In this document: piece by piece, positions 1 through 5,250 of the stretch
How the letters are laid out: the number at the start of each line of letters is the position of its first letter
Position numbering within the stretch: the first letter of the stretch is position 1
Origin: Tardiphaga sp.
GTDB taxonomy: Bacteria > Pseudomonadota > Alphaproteobacteria > Rhizobiales > Xanthobacteraceae
DNA: 5,487 nt
NCBI GenBank assembly: GCA_028290325.1
Contig: JAQGJY010000406.1
Span: 1 to 5,487 of the forward strand
Direction: 5' to 3'
Made by a program: the position numbers and the translations under genes
Notes under the pieces: model-generated
Databases searched by the model: none
Told to the model about the DNA's origin: nothing
What the model saw: only the letters and a program-made list of their open reading frames with translations

Positions 1-8
1 GGCAAGGC

Positions 9-37
9 TTGAATCACGCAATTCGCCTTCCTAGTTT
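9..37 (+). promoter_or_regulatory. Weak promoter candidate for the small gene at 90
   Basis: TTGAAT at 9-14 and TAGTTT at 32-37 are separated by 17 bases. Four of six -35 bases and three of six -10 bases match the sigma-70 consensus. This would start RNA near 44 and leave a leader of about 45 bases. It is a by-eye match at the window edge, and transcription from further upstream is equally possible. Confidence 0.2.
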
Positions 38-89
38 GCAGCAAGCGGCCGGAGATAGCGGCACGCTCGGTTCTGGATGTGAGGACAAT

Positions 90-311
90 ATGGAAGCCGC
101 CATTGACCGGATTATGAAGACCTACGATCTGCTGGTGAACCGCTCCGCCGCCGCCAATGACGAGGCCCGCGCCAAGGTGACGGAGTATCTCGCGATGCTG
201 ACGGCCGGCGGCGAAACCGATCCGCATCGGCTGACCGTCTGCGGTCTGACCTATCTGCGCGAACTCGACGGCACCAATGATCCGCTCAAGGCCGGCTATA
301 CGGGACTGTAA
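90..311 (+). CDS. Small protein of unknown function, 73 residues
   Basis: I do not recognise a family. The 73-residue product is soluble-looking, with no signal peptide or membrane segment. Residues 1-40 look largely helical (EAAIDRIMKTYDLLV, then an Ala/Glu-rich stretch). A second helical part follows around LTVCGLTYLRELDG, and the tail ends KAGYTGL. There is one cysteine, at 51. I chose the ATG at 90 because GAGGA at 81-85 lies 4 bases upstream. A TTG in the same frame at 9 would add 27 residues of low-complexity sequence and has no ribosome-binding site, so it is less likely. Codon use matches the neighbours, which supports a real gene. The gap to the next gene contains a good promoter candidate, so the two genes need not form an operon. 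Confidence 0.7.
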   Translation: MEAAIDRIMKTYDLLVNRSAAANDEARAKVTEYLAMLTAGGETDPHRLTVCGLTYLRELDGTNDPLKAGYTGL

Positions 312-323
312 GCCTCACCGCTT

Positions 324-351
324 TTGACCCGACCGGCCACTCTGCTACCCT
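324..351 (+). promoter_or_regulatory. Promoter candidate for the glutathione S-transferase gene
   Basis: TTGACC at 324-329 matches five of six -35 bases. After a 16-base spacer, TACCCT at 346-351 is preceded by TGC, giving an extended -10. In alphaproteobacterial terms this reads TTGACSS, then 13 bases, then GCTACCCT, close to the published housekeeping pattern TTGACGS-N10-14-GCTANAWC. The predicted RNA start is near 358, about 45 bases before the ATG at 403. It lies just after the stop codon of the upstream gene. Confidence 0.45.
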
Positions 352-363
352 CCCGACCACGAA

Positions 364-388
364 CAGCGCCAAGCGCCGCGAAGCGCTG
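364..388 (+). other. Leader hairpin just upstream of the GST ribosome-binding site
   Basis: CAGCGC at 364-369 and GCGCTG at 383-388 form a perfect 6-bp stem with a 13-base loop. The stem ends 4 bases before the GGAGGA at 393-398. It might affect translation of the transferase. Six-base repeats are common in GC-rich DNA, so this may be chance. Confidence 0.25.
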
Positions 389-402
389 TGCCGGAGGAAG
401 CG

Positions 403-1026
403 ATGCTTATTGTCCACCATCTCAACGATTCCCGATCCCAGCGCATCCTCTGGCTGCTGGAAGAAATCGGCGTCGCTTACGAGATCAAGCGCTATCAGCG
501 CGACGCCCAGACCCGGCTCGCGCCGCCTGAATTGAAGGCGGTGCATCCGCTCGGCAAATCGCCTGTCATCACCGACGGCGACGTCACCATCGCCGAATCC
601 GGCGCGATCGTCGATTACATCATCCGCACCCATGGCAACGGCGGCTTGCAGCCGGAGCCCGGTCGCGCCCACGAGGCCTATAACGAATGGCTGCATTATG
701 CCGAAGGTTCGGCGATGCTGCCGCTGATGTTGAACCTTTACGTCAGTCGGCTGGGCGAGGCCGGCGCGCCGCTGCATCCGCGCATCGACGACGAAATGGC
801 CAACCATCTCGGCTATATTGAGGCCGCGCTGCTGGGCAGGGAGTATCTCTGCGGCGCCGCGCTGACCGGCGCGGACATCCAGATGAGCTTCGTCGGCGAA
901 ATGGCCAAGGCGTTCAAGAAACTGGAGCCCTATCCCAACCTGGCTGCGTGGGTCGCACGGTTTCAGGCCCGTCCGGCCTATCGCCGCAGCATCGAAAAGG
1001 GCGGCGCCTACAGGTTTGGGGCGTAG
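403..1026 (+). CDS. Glutathione S-transferase, Gtt1-like
   Basis: This is a cytosolic enzyme expected to conjugate or reduce substrates with glutathione; the substrate cannot be read from sequence. Residues 1-75 form the thioredoxin-like domain. It opens with LNDSRSQRILWLLEEIG, the pattern of Gtt1-like transferases, with Ser10 as a likely glutathione-activating residue. GKSPVI carries the conserved cis-proline (Pro54), and ESGAI (Glu65-Ser66) is the gamma-glutamyl-binding motif. Residues 90-207 are the all-helical domain, with the subfamily-like YAEGSAMLPL at 99-108 and the N-capping box TGAD at 155-158. YPNL and ARPAYRRS near the end are also typical. The length of 207 residues is normal. 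I chose the ATG at 403 because GGAGGA at 393-398 lies 4 bases before it; a GTG at 388 would add five residues without such a site. The gene appears to be a single transcription unit. Its position beside glyA gives no functional clue. Confidence 0.93.
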   Translation: MLIVHHLNDSRSQRILWLLEEIGVAYEIKRYQRDAQTRLAPPELKAVHPLGKSPVITDGDVTIAESGAIVDYIIRTHGNGGLQPEPGRAHEAYNEWLHYAEGSAMLPLMLNLYVSRLGEAGAPLHPRIDDEMANHLGYIEAALLGREYLCGAALTGADIQMSFVGEMAKAFKKLEPYPNLAAWVARFQARPAYRRSIEKGGAYRFGA

Positions 1027-1078
1027 ATCGATCAAGCGGCACCGTCAGCCGTTCCGACCACAGCCGTCACCGCCCGCA

Positions 1079-1101
1079 ACGGCGCAGGGCCAGTGCGCCG
1101 T
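1079..1101 (+). terminator. Possible stem-loop terminator after the GST gene
   Basis: ACGGCGC at 1079-1085 and GCGCCGT at 1095-1101 form a perfect 7-bp GC-rich stem with a 9-base loop, about 50 bases past the stop codon. No T-run follows, so it is not a classical intrinsic terminator. It may pause polymerase, protect an RNA end, or be chance. Confidence 0.22.
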
Positions 1102-1243
1102 GCCGCCCCATTCAAAAACGCCATCAAGACCGCCATGTCTCGGCATAGGCTGGTTGACCCGCCGGCGCGGGGGTTGACGATTTTGTCGGGTGGGCCGCCC
1201 ATTACCATATCTTGCATAATTCGCGGGTCCGCGCCGCGATACC

Positions 1244-1272
1244 TTGGCCATTGCGACGCAATATGCTATGGC
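1244..1272 (+). promoter_or_regulatory. Promoter candidate for glyA
   Basis: TTGGCC at 1244-1249 and TATGGC at 1267-1272 are 17 bases apart, and TGC precedes the -10, making it extended. It fits the alphaproteobacterial layout TTG...N14...GCTATGGC. RNA would start near 1279, giving a leader of about 67 bases before the glyA ATG. The -10 matches only in its first three bases, so the call rests on spacing, the extended -10 and position. TTGAC motifs at 1154 and 1174 lack a fitting -10. Confidence 0.4.
1250..1262. promoter_or_regulatory. Perfect dyad in the spacer of the glyA promoter candidate
   Basis: ATTGCG-a-CGCAAT is a perfect inverted repeat with 6-base arms around a single central base. 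It lies entirely between the proposed -35 and -10 elements. A protein bound there would cover the promoter, so an operator is a reasonable reading. I do not recognise the motif as the site of a named regulator. It lies upstream of the predicted RNA start, so it would act as DNA and not as an RNA hairpin. Confidence 0.33.
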
Positions 1273-1345
1273 GCGGGGGCCGCTTCCGATCGTCACTTAT
1301 GAGCCGTCCGCGCCCTGATGGGATGCGGCGGCGGAGACATTTCCG

Positions 1346-2659
1346 ATGAGCACATCCAGCGCCAAGACTGCCACCGTTGCCAACGCGCCCGACACTTTCT
1401 TTTCGGCCTCGATCGCCGATGCCGATCCGGAAATCGCGGCCGCGATCGCGGGTGAACTCGGTCGTCAGCGCCACGAGATCGAACTGATCGCGTCGGAGAA
1501 CATCGTCAGCCGCGCCGTGATGGAGGCGCAGGGCTCGGTGATGACCAACAAATACGCGGAAGGCTATCCGGGCGCGCGTTATTACGGCGGCTGCGAATTC
1601 GTCGATGTCGCCGAGACGCTGGCGATCGAGCGCGCCAAGAAGCTGTTCGGCGCGGGCTTCGCCAATGTGCAGCCGAATTCCGGCAGCCAGATGAATCAGG
1701 CGGTGTTTCTGGCGCTGTTGCAGCCCGGTGATACGTTCATGGGTCTCGATCTCGCCGCCGGCGGACATCTCACCCACGGCGCGCCGGTCAACATGTCCGG
1801 CAAGTGGTTCAAGCCGGTGCATTACACCGTGCGCCGCGACGATCATCTGATCGACATGGACGAAGTCGCGCGCATCGCCGAGGAGAAGAAGCCGAAGCTG
1901 ATCGTCGCCGGCGGCTCGGCCTATTCGCGGCCGTGGGACTTCAAGCGCTTCCGCGAGGTCGCGGACAGCATCGGTGCGTATCTGATGGTCGATATGGCGC
2001 ATTTCGCCGGCCTCGTGGCGGGCGGCGTCCATGCCTCGCCGGTGCCGCACGCGCATGTCACGACGACGACGACGCACAAGTCGCTGCGTGGCCCCCGTGG
2101 CGGGTTGATCCTGAGCAACGACGAGGCGCTGGCCAAGAAGTTCAACTCGGCGATTTTCCCCGGTCTGCAAGGCGGCCCGCTGATGCATGTGATCGCCGCC
2201 AAGGCTGTTGCGTTCAAGGAAGCGCTGCAGCCCGATTTCAAGATCTATGCGAAGAACGTGGTCGAGAATGCCAAGGCGCTGGCCGAGACGCTGCGCGCCA
2301 ACGGTTTCGATATCGTGTCGGGCGGCACCGACAATCACCTGATGCTGGTCGATCTGCGGCCGAAGGGGCTCAAGGGCAATGTGTCCGAGAAGGCGCTGGT
2401 GCGCGCCGGCCTCACCTGCAACAAGAACGGCATTCCGTTCGACCCCGAAAAGCCGTTCGTTACCTCGGGCATTCGTCTCGGCACTCCGGCGGCGACGACG
2501 CGCGGTTTCGGCATCGCGGAGTTCAAGCAGGTCGGCGAGATGATCTCCGAAGTGCTCAACGCGGTGTCGCAATCCGAAGACGGCGCCGCGCCCGGCGTCG
2601 AAGCGGCCGTGAAGGAGCGCGTCAGGGCTTTGACGGCGCGATTCCCGATCTATCAGTAA
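1346..2659 (+). CDS. glyA: Serine hydroxymethyltransferase
   Basis: This cytosolic PLP enzyme converts serine and tetrahydrofolate to glycine and 5,10-methylene-tetrahydrofolate, the main source of one-carbon units. The 437-residue product covers the whole family. IELIASENIVS is at 45-55. NKYAEGYPGARYYGG (68-82) carries the active-site Tyr70 and Glu72. HLTHG starts at His141, the residue that stacks on PLP. VDMAHFAGL (215-223) supplies Asp216 and His219. TTTTTHKSLRGPRGG places the PLP-binding lysine at 245. GIRLGTPAATTRG (375-387) includes the carboxylate-binding Arg377. Compared with E. coli GlyA there are about 15 extra N-terminal residues (MSTSSAKTATVANAPD), a length I consider usual in Bradyrhizobium relatives. 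GGAGA at 1333-1337, 8 bases upstream, supports the ATG at 1346. A promoter candidate lies at 1244-1272 and a stem-loop follows the gene at 2690. The adjacency to nrdR and the rib genes is typical of alphaproteobacteria. Confidence 0.98.
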   Translation: MSTSSAKTATVANAPDTFFSASIADADPEIAAAIAGELGRQRHEIELIASENIVSRAVMEAQGSVMTNKYAEGYPGARYYGGCEFVDVAETLAIERAKKLFGAGFANVQPNSGSQMNQAVFLALLQPGDTFMGLDLAAGGHLTHGAPVNMSGKWFKPVHYTVRRDDHLIDMDEVARIAEEKKPKLIVAGGSAYSRPWDFKRFREVADSIGAYLMVDMAHFAGLVAGGVHASPVPHAHVTTTTTHKSLRGPRGGLILSNDEALAKKFNSAIFPGLQGGPLMHVIAAKAVAFKEALQPDFKIYAKNVVENAKALAETLRANGFDIVSGGTDNHLMLVDLRPKGLKGNVSEKALVRAGLTCNKNGIPFDPEKPFVTSGIRLGTPAATTRGFGIAEFKQVGEMISEVLNAVSQSEDGAAPGVEAAVKERVRALTARFPIYQ

Positions 2660-2689
2660 ACCGCCGCTTGCGACCGTCCGTCGAGGCTC

Positions 2690-2717
2690 GTCAGAGCGAC
2701 GAAGGAGTCGCTCTGAC
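2690..2717. terminator. Perfect 11-bp stem-loop after glyA
   Basis: GTCAGAGCGAC at 2690-2700 and GTCGCTCTGAC at 2707-2717 pair perfectly around a GAAGGA loop. The structure starts 30 bases after the glyA stop, where a terminator or RNA-stabilising hairpin would be expected. No T-run follows on either strand, so classical intrinsic termination is doubtful. It could be an atypical terminator, a 3'-end protector that still allows read-through into nrdR, or a relic of a palindromic repeat. Confidence 0.42.
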
Positions 2718-2753
2718 CAGCACGTCCGGACCACGATGCGCATGCGGAATCAG

Positions 2754-2803
2754 CCGTCACCCTGAGGTGCGAGCCTTTGTTAGGCGAGCCGCGAAGGGCA
2801 CGG
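2754..2803. repeat. Degenerate palindromic repeat, Bradyrhizobium-type, ahead of nrdR
   Basis: This 50-base imperfect palindrome has nested arms: CCGT/ACGG at the ends, then CCCT/AGGG, then GCCT/AGGC around a TTGTT loop. The wording CCTGAGGTGCGAGCC followed by GGCGAGCC-CGAAGGG strongly resembles a short palindrome that I remember as very abundant between genes in Bradyrhizobium, Rhodopseudomonas and Nitrobacter. The family usually has TCGAAGG where this copy has GCGAAGG. The mismatches suggest an old, decaying copy. Family membership is from memory and not checked. Confidence 0.55.
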
Positions 2804-2822
2804 CGTAAGGGAGTCGAACTCA

Positions 2823-3317
2823 ATGCGCTGCCCGAGCTGCAACAGCCTCGATACGCAGGTGAAGGATTCACGGCCGACCGAGGATTCGGCCGTGATCCGG
2901 CGTCGGCGCGTTTGCATGGCGTGCAACTTCCGCTTCACGACCTTCGAGCGCGTGCAACTGCGCGAGCTCACCGTCATCAAGCGCAATGGCCGCCGGGTGC
3001 CGTTCGACCGCGACAAGCTGGTCCGCTCCCTGCAGATCAGCCTGCGCAAACGTCCGGTTGAACCGGAGCGGATCGAGAAGCTGGTCTCGGCCATCGTGCG
3101 CGAACTCGAAAGCGGCGGCGAGCCCGATATCTCGTCGGAGACGATCGGCGAGATCGTGATGGAGCATCTGCGCGGACTCGACGATGTCGCATATGTGCGA
3201 TTCGCCTCGGTCTATCGCGACTTCCGCGAGGCCAAGGATTTCGAGGCACTGCTCGGCGAACTCACCGGCGATGACGAGCCCAAAAACGACTTGAAGCCGG
3301 TCGTGGTGCGCAAATGA
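2823..3317 (+). CDS. nrdR: NrdR, repressor of ribonucleotide reductase genes
   Basis: NrdR is a DNA-binding repressor that senses ATP and dATP through an ATP-cone and shuts off ribonucleotide reductase genes when dATP is high. The N-terminal zinc ribbon is complete, with Cys3 and Cys6 (MRCPSC) and Cys31 and Cys34 (VCMAC), and an arginine-rich stretch RRRR at 26-29. CNFRFTTFER at 34-43 links to the ATP-cone, about residues 49-139. The cone begins TVIKRNGRRVPFDRDKL (50-66), which holds the basic nucleotide-contacting residues, and ends YVRFASVYRDF (124-134). The 164-residue length is a little above the usual 150 or so because of an acidic and basic tail (GDDEPKNDLKP...). AAGGGAG at 2807-2813, 9 bases before the ATG, fixes the start. 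The last codon overlaps the ribD start as ATGA, so the two are probably co-transcribed and coupled. I saw no NrdR box in the window, so its targets lie elsewhere. No separate promoter is obvious; read-through from glyA is possible. Confidence 0.97.
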   Translation: MRCPSCNSLDTQVKDSRPTEDSAVIRRRRVCMACNFRFTTFERVQLRELTVIKRNGRRVPFDRDKLVRSLQISLRKRPVEPERIEKLVSAIVRELESGGEPDISSETIGEIVMEHLRGLDDVAYVRFASVYRDFREAKDFEALLGELTGDDEPKNDLKPVVVRK

Positions 3318-4459
3318 TCTTCCGGATTCTGGAAGATCAACATGCGGACAAAGCCCGCCTCGCCAAGGCCGTCGATCGTCGCTTCATGCAACTGGCTTTG
3401 ACGCTGGGTCGGCGCGGGCTGGGGCGGACCGCACCGAATCCGGCGGTCGGCGCGGTCATCGTCAAGGACGGTGTCATCGTCGGTCGCGGCTGGACCCAGG
3501 ACGGCGGCCGTCCGCACGCCGAGCCTGAAGCTTTGCGCCGCGCGGGCGCGCAAGCCAAGGGCGCGACGCTCTATGTGACGCTGGAGCCGTGTTCGCATGT
3601 CGGGCGCTCGCCGCCTTGCGCCGACGCGGTGATCGCGGCCGGCATCGCGCGGGTCGTGTCGGCGATGCCAGATCCCAATCCGGATGTCGCGGGGCAGGGC
3701 CATGCGAGATTGCGCGCGGCCGGCATCGTCGTCGATGTCGGGTTGCTCGGCGACGAGGCCGCCCGCGATCATGCCGGCCACATCAGCCGCGTCGTGAACA
3801 AGCGACCGCATGTGATCCTGAAACTGGCGGTGTCGAGCGACGACAAGATCGGTCTCGCCGGCAAGCCGGTGGCGATCACCGGCGAAGAAACACGCTCGCG
3901 CGTGCATCTGTTGCGCGCGCAATGCGATGCCATTCTCGTCGGCATCGGCACGGTGATCGCGGACAATCCGGATCTGACCTGCCGTCTCCCCGGCATGGCC
4001 GCGCAATCGCCGGTGCGCGTGGTGCTGGATCGTGCCTTGCGGATATCGGGCGACAGCAAGCTGGTGCATTCGGCGCGCAATGCGCCTTTGTGGTTGGTGG
4101 CTTCGGAAACAGCGGAAGCCGCCGCGGCGACGAAACTCGGCGCCGCCGGCGCCGTCATCATTCGGCTGCCGACGCGGGATGCGCCGGGGCTCGATCTCGT
4201 CAGCATCATGGCGGCGCTGCACGCGCGCAATATCACGCGGCTGATGGTCGAGGGCGGCGCGCGCGTCGCCAAGTCGTTCTTGCAGGCAAATCTCGTCGAT
4301 GAAGTCTGGCTGCTGCGCGGACCGGACCCGATCGGCGACAGCGGCGTGGCCGCGCTTCACGACATGCCGCTCTCCACGATCACGCAGTCGCCGGACTTCG
4401 CGCGGCGTGCTAGCGAGACGCTGGGACGTGACACACTCACCATTTACGAGCGAGCCTAA
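3314..4459 (+). CDS. ribD: Bifunctional pyrimidine deaminase/reductase RibD
   Basis: RibD catalyses two steps of riboflavin synthesis in the cytosol: deamination of 2,5-diamino-6-ribosylamino-pyrimidinone phosphate, then NADPH reduction of the ribosyl chain. The deaminase domain, about residues 22-165, has TAPNPAVG at 39-46. HAE (68-70) provides zinc ligand His68 and catalytic Glu70, and EPCSHVGRSPPC (91-102) adds Cys93 and Cys102. The reductase domain, about 166-381, has ILKLAVSSDDKIG, DAILVGIGTVIADNPDLT at 205-222, and MVEGGARVAKSFL followed by LVDEVWLL. The usual SLDG motif reads SSDD here; I believe this is common in Bradyrhizobium relatives and do not count it as a defect. The 381-residue length is normal. 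The ATG at 3314 overlaps the nrdR stop and lacks a clear ribosome-binding site, which suits translational coupling. An ATG at 3386 (Met25), just before the conserved domain, is an alternative start. The stop overlaps ribE. Confidence 0.96.
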   Translation: MIFRILEDQHADKARLAKAVDRRFMQLALTLGRRGLGRTAPNPAVGAVIVKDGVIVGRGWTQDGGRPHAEPEALRRAGAQAKGATLYVTLEPCSHVGRSPPCADAVIAAGIARVVSAMPDPNPDVAGQGHARLRAAGIVVDVGLLGDEAARDHAGHISRVVNKRPHVILKLAVSSDDKIGLAGKPVAITGEETRSRVHLLRAQCDAILVGIGTVIADNPDLTCRLPGMAAQSPVRVVLDRALRISGDSKLVHSARNAPLWLVASETAEAAAATKLGAAGAVIIRLPTRDAPGLDLVSIMAALHARNITRLMVEGGARVAKSFLQANLVDEVWLLRGPDPIGDSGVAALHDMPLSTITQSPDFARRASETLGRDTLTIYERA

Positions 4460-5067
4460 TGTTCACCGGCATCATCACCGACATCGGCGAGATCGCAAGC
4501 CTCAAACCGGTCGCGCAGGGTCAACTGCATCGGCTGCGAATTCTGTGCCGCTACGATCAGAGCACCATCGCGGACGGCGCATCGATCGCCTGCAACGGGG
4601 TTTGCCTTACCGTGGTCGCGTCGGGCGTGGCCAACGGCCGGACATGGTTCGACGTCGATGCCGCCGCCGAGACGCTGCGCATGACCACGGCCAGGCATTG
4701 GCTGACGGGAACGAAGCTCAATCTGGAGCGTGCGCTGAAGATCGGCGACGAACTCGGCGGCCATATCGTCGCCGGTCACGTCGACGGCATCGCGTGCATC
4801 GTCGCCCGCGACGATCTGCCGGATATGGCGAAGTTCACGCTGCGGACGACGCGCGAACTGGCTCGCTTCATCGCCGCGAAAGGCTCGGTCACGTTGGACG
4901 GCGTGTCATTGACGGTGAATACCGTGTCCGATGTCGAATTCGCTGTGCTGATCATTCCGCACACGTTGAGCGCGACAACGCTCGGCGCGTGGCAGACCGG
5001 CGGCGAGATCAATCTCGAAATCGACCTGATGGCGCGCTACGCCGCGCGCTTGAGCGAAATGAAATAG
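4459..5067 (+). CDS. ribE: Riboflavin synthase, alpha chain
   Basis: This enzyme dismutates two molecules of 6,7-dimethyl-8-ribityllumazine into riboflavin and the pyrimidine that RibH reuses. It is called ribC in E. coli. The 202-residue protein shows the two homologous lumazine-binding halves. The first, about residues 1-97, starts with the hallmark MFTGI and contains CNGVCLTV (45-52) and ETLRMTT. The second, about 98-190, has LGGHIVAGHVDG (99-110), the matching KGSVTLDGVSLTVN (141-154) and IPHTLSATTL (166-175). The C-terminal helix (LMARYAARL) is the trimer-forming part known in the family. The ATG at 4459 overlaps the ribD stop as TAATG. Upstream there is only a weak GAGCGAG at 4448-4454, so coupled re-initiation is likely. 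Downstream, the usual close linkage to ribH is interrupted by 183 bases of hairpin-rich DNA. Confidence 0.97.
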   Translation: MFTGIITDIGEIASLKPVAQGQLHRLRILCRYDQSTIADGASIACNGVCLTVVASGVANGRTWFDVDAAAETLRMTTARHWLTGTKLNLERALKIGDELGGHIVAGHVDGIACIVARDDLPDMAKFTLRTTRELARFIAAKGSVTLDGVSLTVNTVSDVEFAVLIIPHTLSATTLGAWQTGGEINLEIDLMARYAARLSEMK

Positions 5068-5084
5068 AGGTCGCCCTTGGCTTT

Positions 5085-5111
5085 GCGAGCGGCTGCGCTT
5101 AAAACGCTCGT
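5085..5111 (+). terminator. Possible stem-loop at the end of ribE
   Basis: GCGAGCG at 5085-5091 pairs with CGCTCGT at 5105-5111 through six Watson-Crick pairs and one G-T pair, with a 13-base loop ending in four As. The following TTATT is only weakly T-rich. It begins 17 bases past the ribE stop and could act as a weak terminator or attenuator before ribH. Its right arm overlaps the start of the repeat-like element at 5109. Confidence 0.25.
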
Positions 5112-5223
5112 TATTCCGGGCTCGGACCGCTCTTGTCGGACGAGAATCCGAAATCTTATCAAGATGACAGGATGAGGTTCCGGGTTCGCGCGCAGCTTGC
5201 GCTGCATTCGCCCTGGGACGACG
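5109..5223. repeat. Degenerate composite palindromic repeat between ribE and ribH
   Basis: Two imperfect hairpins fill this stretch. Unit A (5113-5154) pairs ATT/AAT, CGGG/TCCG and CTCG/CGAG, then CCG/CGG, about 14 pairs with one G-T. Unit B (5180-5215) pairs GGG/CCC and CG/CG around a perfect GCAGC/GCTGC stem with a TTGC loop (5192-5205). The outer ends, CGTTATTCCGGG and CCCTGGGACGACG, are roughly inverted copies of each other. The wording resembles the two-hairpin intergenic repeat with ends CGTCATTCCGGGG that I remember from Bradyrhizobium-type genomes, here well decayed. Pairing is seen directly; family membership is from memory. Confidence 0.45.
5133..5162 (+). promoter_or_regulatory. 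Weak promoter candidate for ribH
   Basis: TTGTCG at 5133-5138 and TATCAA at 5157-5162 are separated by 18 bases. Each hexamer matches four of six consensus bases. RNA would start near 5169, about 80 bases before the ribH ATG. The -35 lies inside the loop and arm of repeat unit A. It offers a way for ribH to be made separately from the genes upstream, but the match is modest. Confidence 0.22.
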
Positions 5224-5250
5224 TGTTTTCTTTAACGACGGACTTTCCGC

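Larger units (their letters stand above)
1027..1345. other. Gene-free stretch between the GST gene and glyA
   Basis: I see no convincing gene in these 319 bases. Short open frames exist on both strands but have no ribosome-binding site or recognisable protein. The stretch holds several GC-rich inverted repeats. One is at 1079-1101. A second is TGGGC-c-GCCCA at 1191-1201. A third is TCGCGG/CCGCGA at 1221-1239, with a 7-base loop. The glyA promoter candidate follows at 1244-1272. An isolated CATAAT at 1215-1220 has no partner -35. I recognise no riboswitch, although glycine or folate sensing would be plausible ahead of glyA. The predicted leader from about 1279 to 1345 is short, at roughly 67 bases. 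Confidence 0.5.

Noticed and set aside
286..1035. - strand open frame of 249 codons opposite the transferase gene
   Set aside because: The + strand frame encodes a full glutathione S-transferase with ribosome-binding site and promoter; the reverse frame has neither.
1201..1222. CATAAT at 1215-1220 as the glyA -10
   Set aside because: It is a good -10 by itself, but the bases 16-18 upstream (around TGGGCC) are a poor -35. The pair at 1244-1272 fits better and is closer to the gene.
1279..1345. A riboswitch (glycine, SAM or folate type) in the glyA leader
   Set aside because: The predicted leader is only about 67 bases, and I recognise none of the conserved cores. A covariance-model search would be decisive.
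1202..2743. Long open frame of 513 codons on the - strand across glyA
   Set aside because: It mirrors the strong third-position GC bias of glyA, has an Arg/His-rich composition with no recognisable domain, and lies opposite an unmistakable serine hydroxymethyltransferase.
2736..2765. Nine-codon open frame (MRMRNQPSP) as a leader peptide ahead of nrdR
   Set aside because: The nearest ribosome-binding-like sequence is about 28 bases upstream, and the peptide has no run of regulatory codons.
1804..2808. Second-frame + strand open frame within and beyond glyA
   Set aside because: It overlaps the conserved PLP-binding half of glyA in another frame and has Arg/Ala-rich shadow composition.
3212..4360. 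Open frame of 382 codons on the - strand across ribD
   Set aside because: Same reason: it is the reverse shadow of ribD, rich in Arg, His and Asp, with no family features or start signal.
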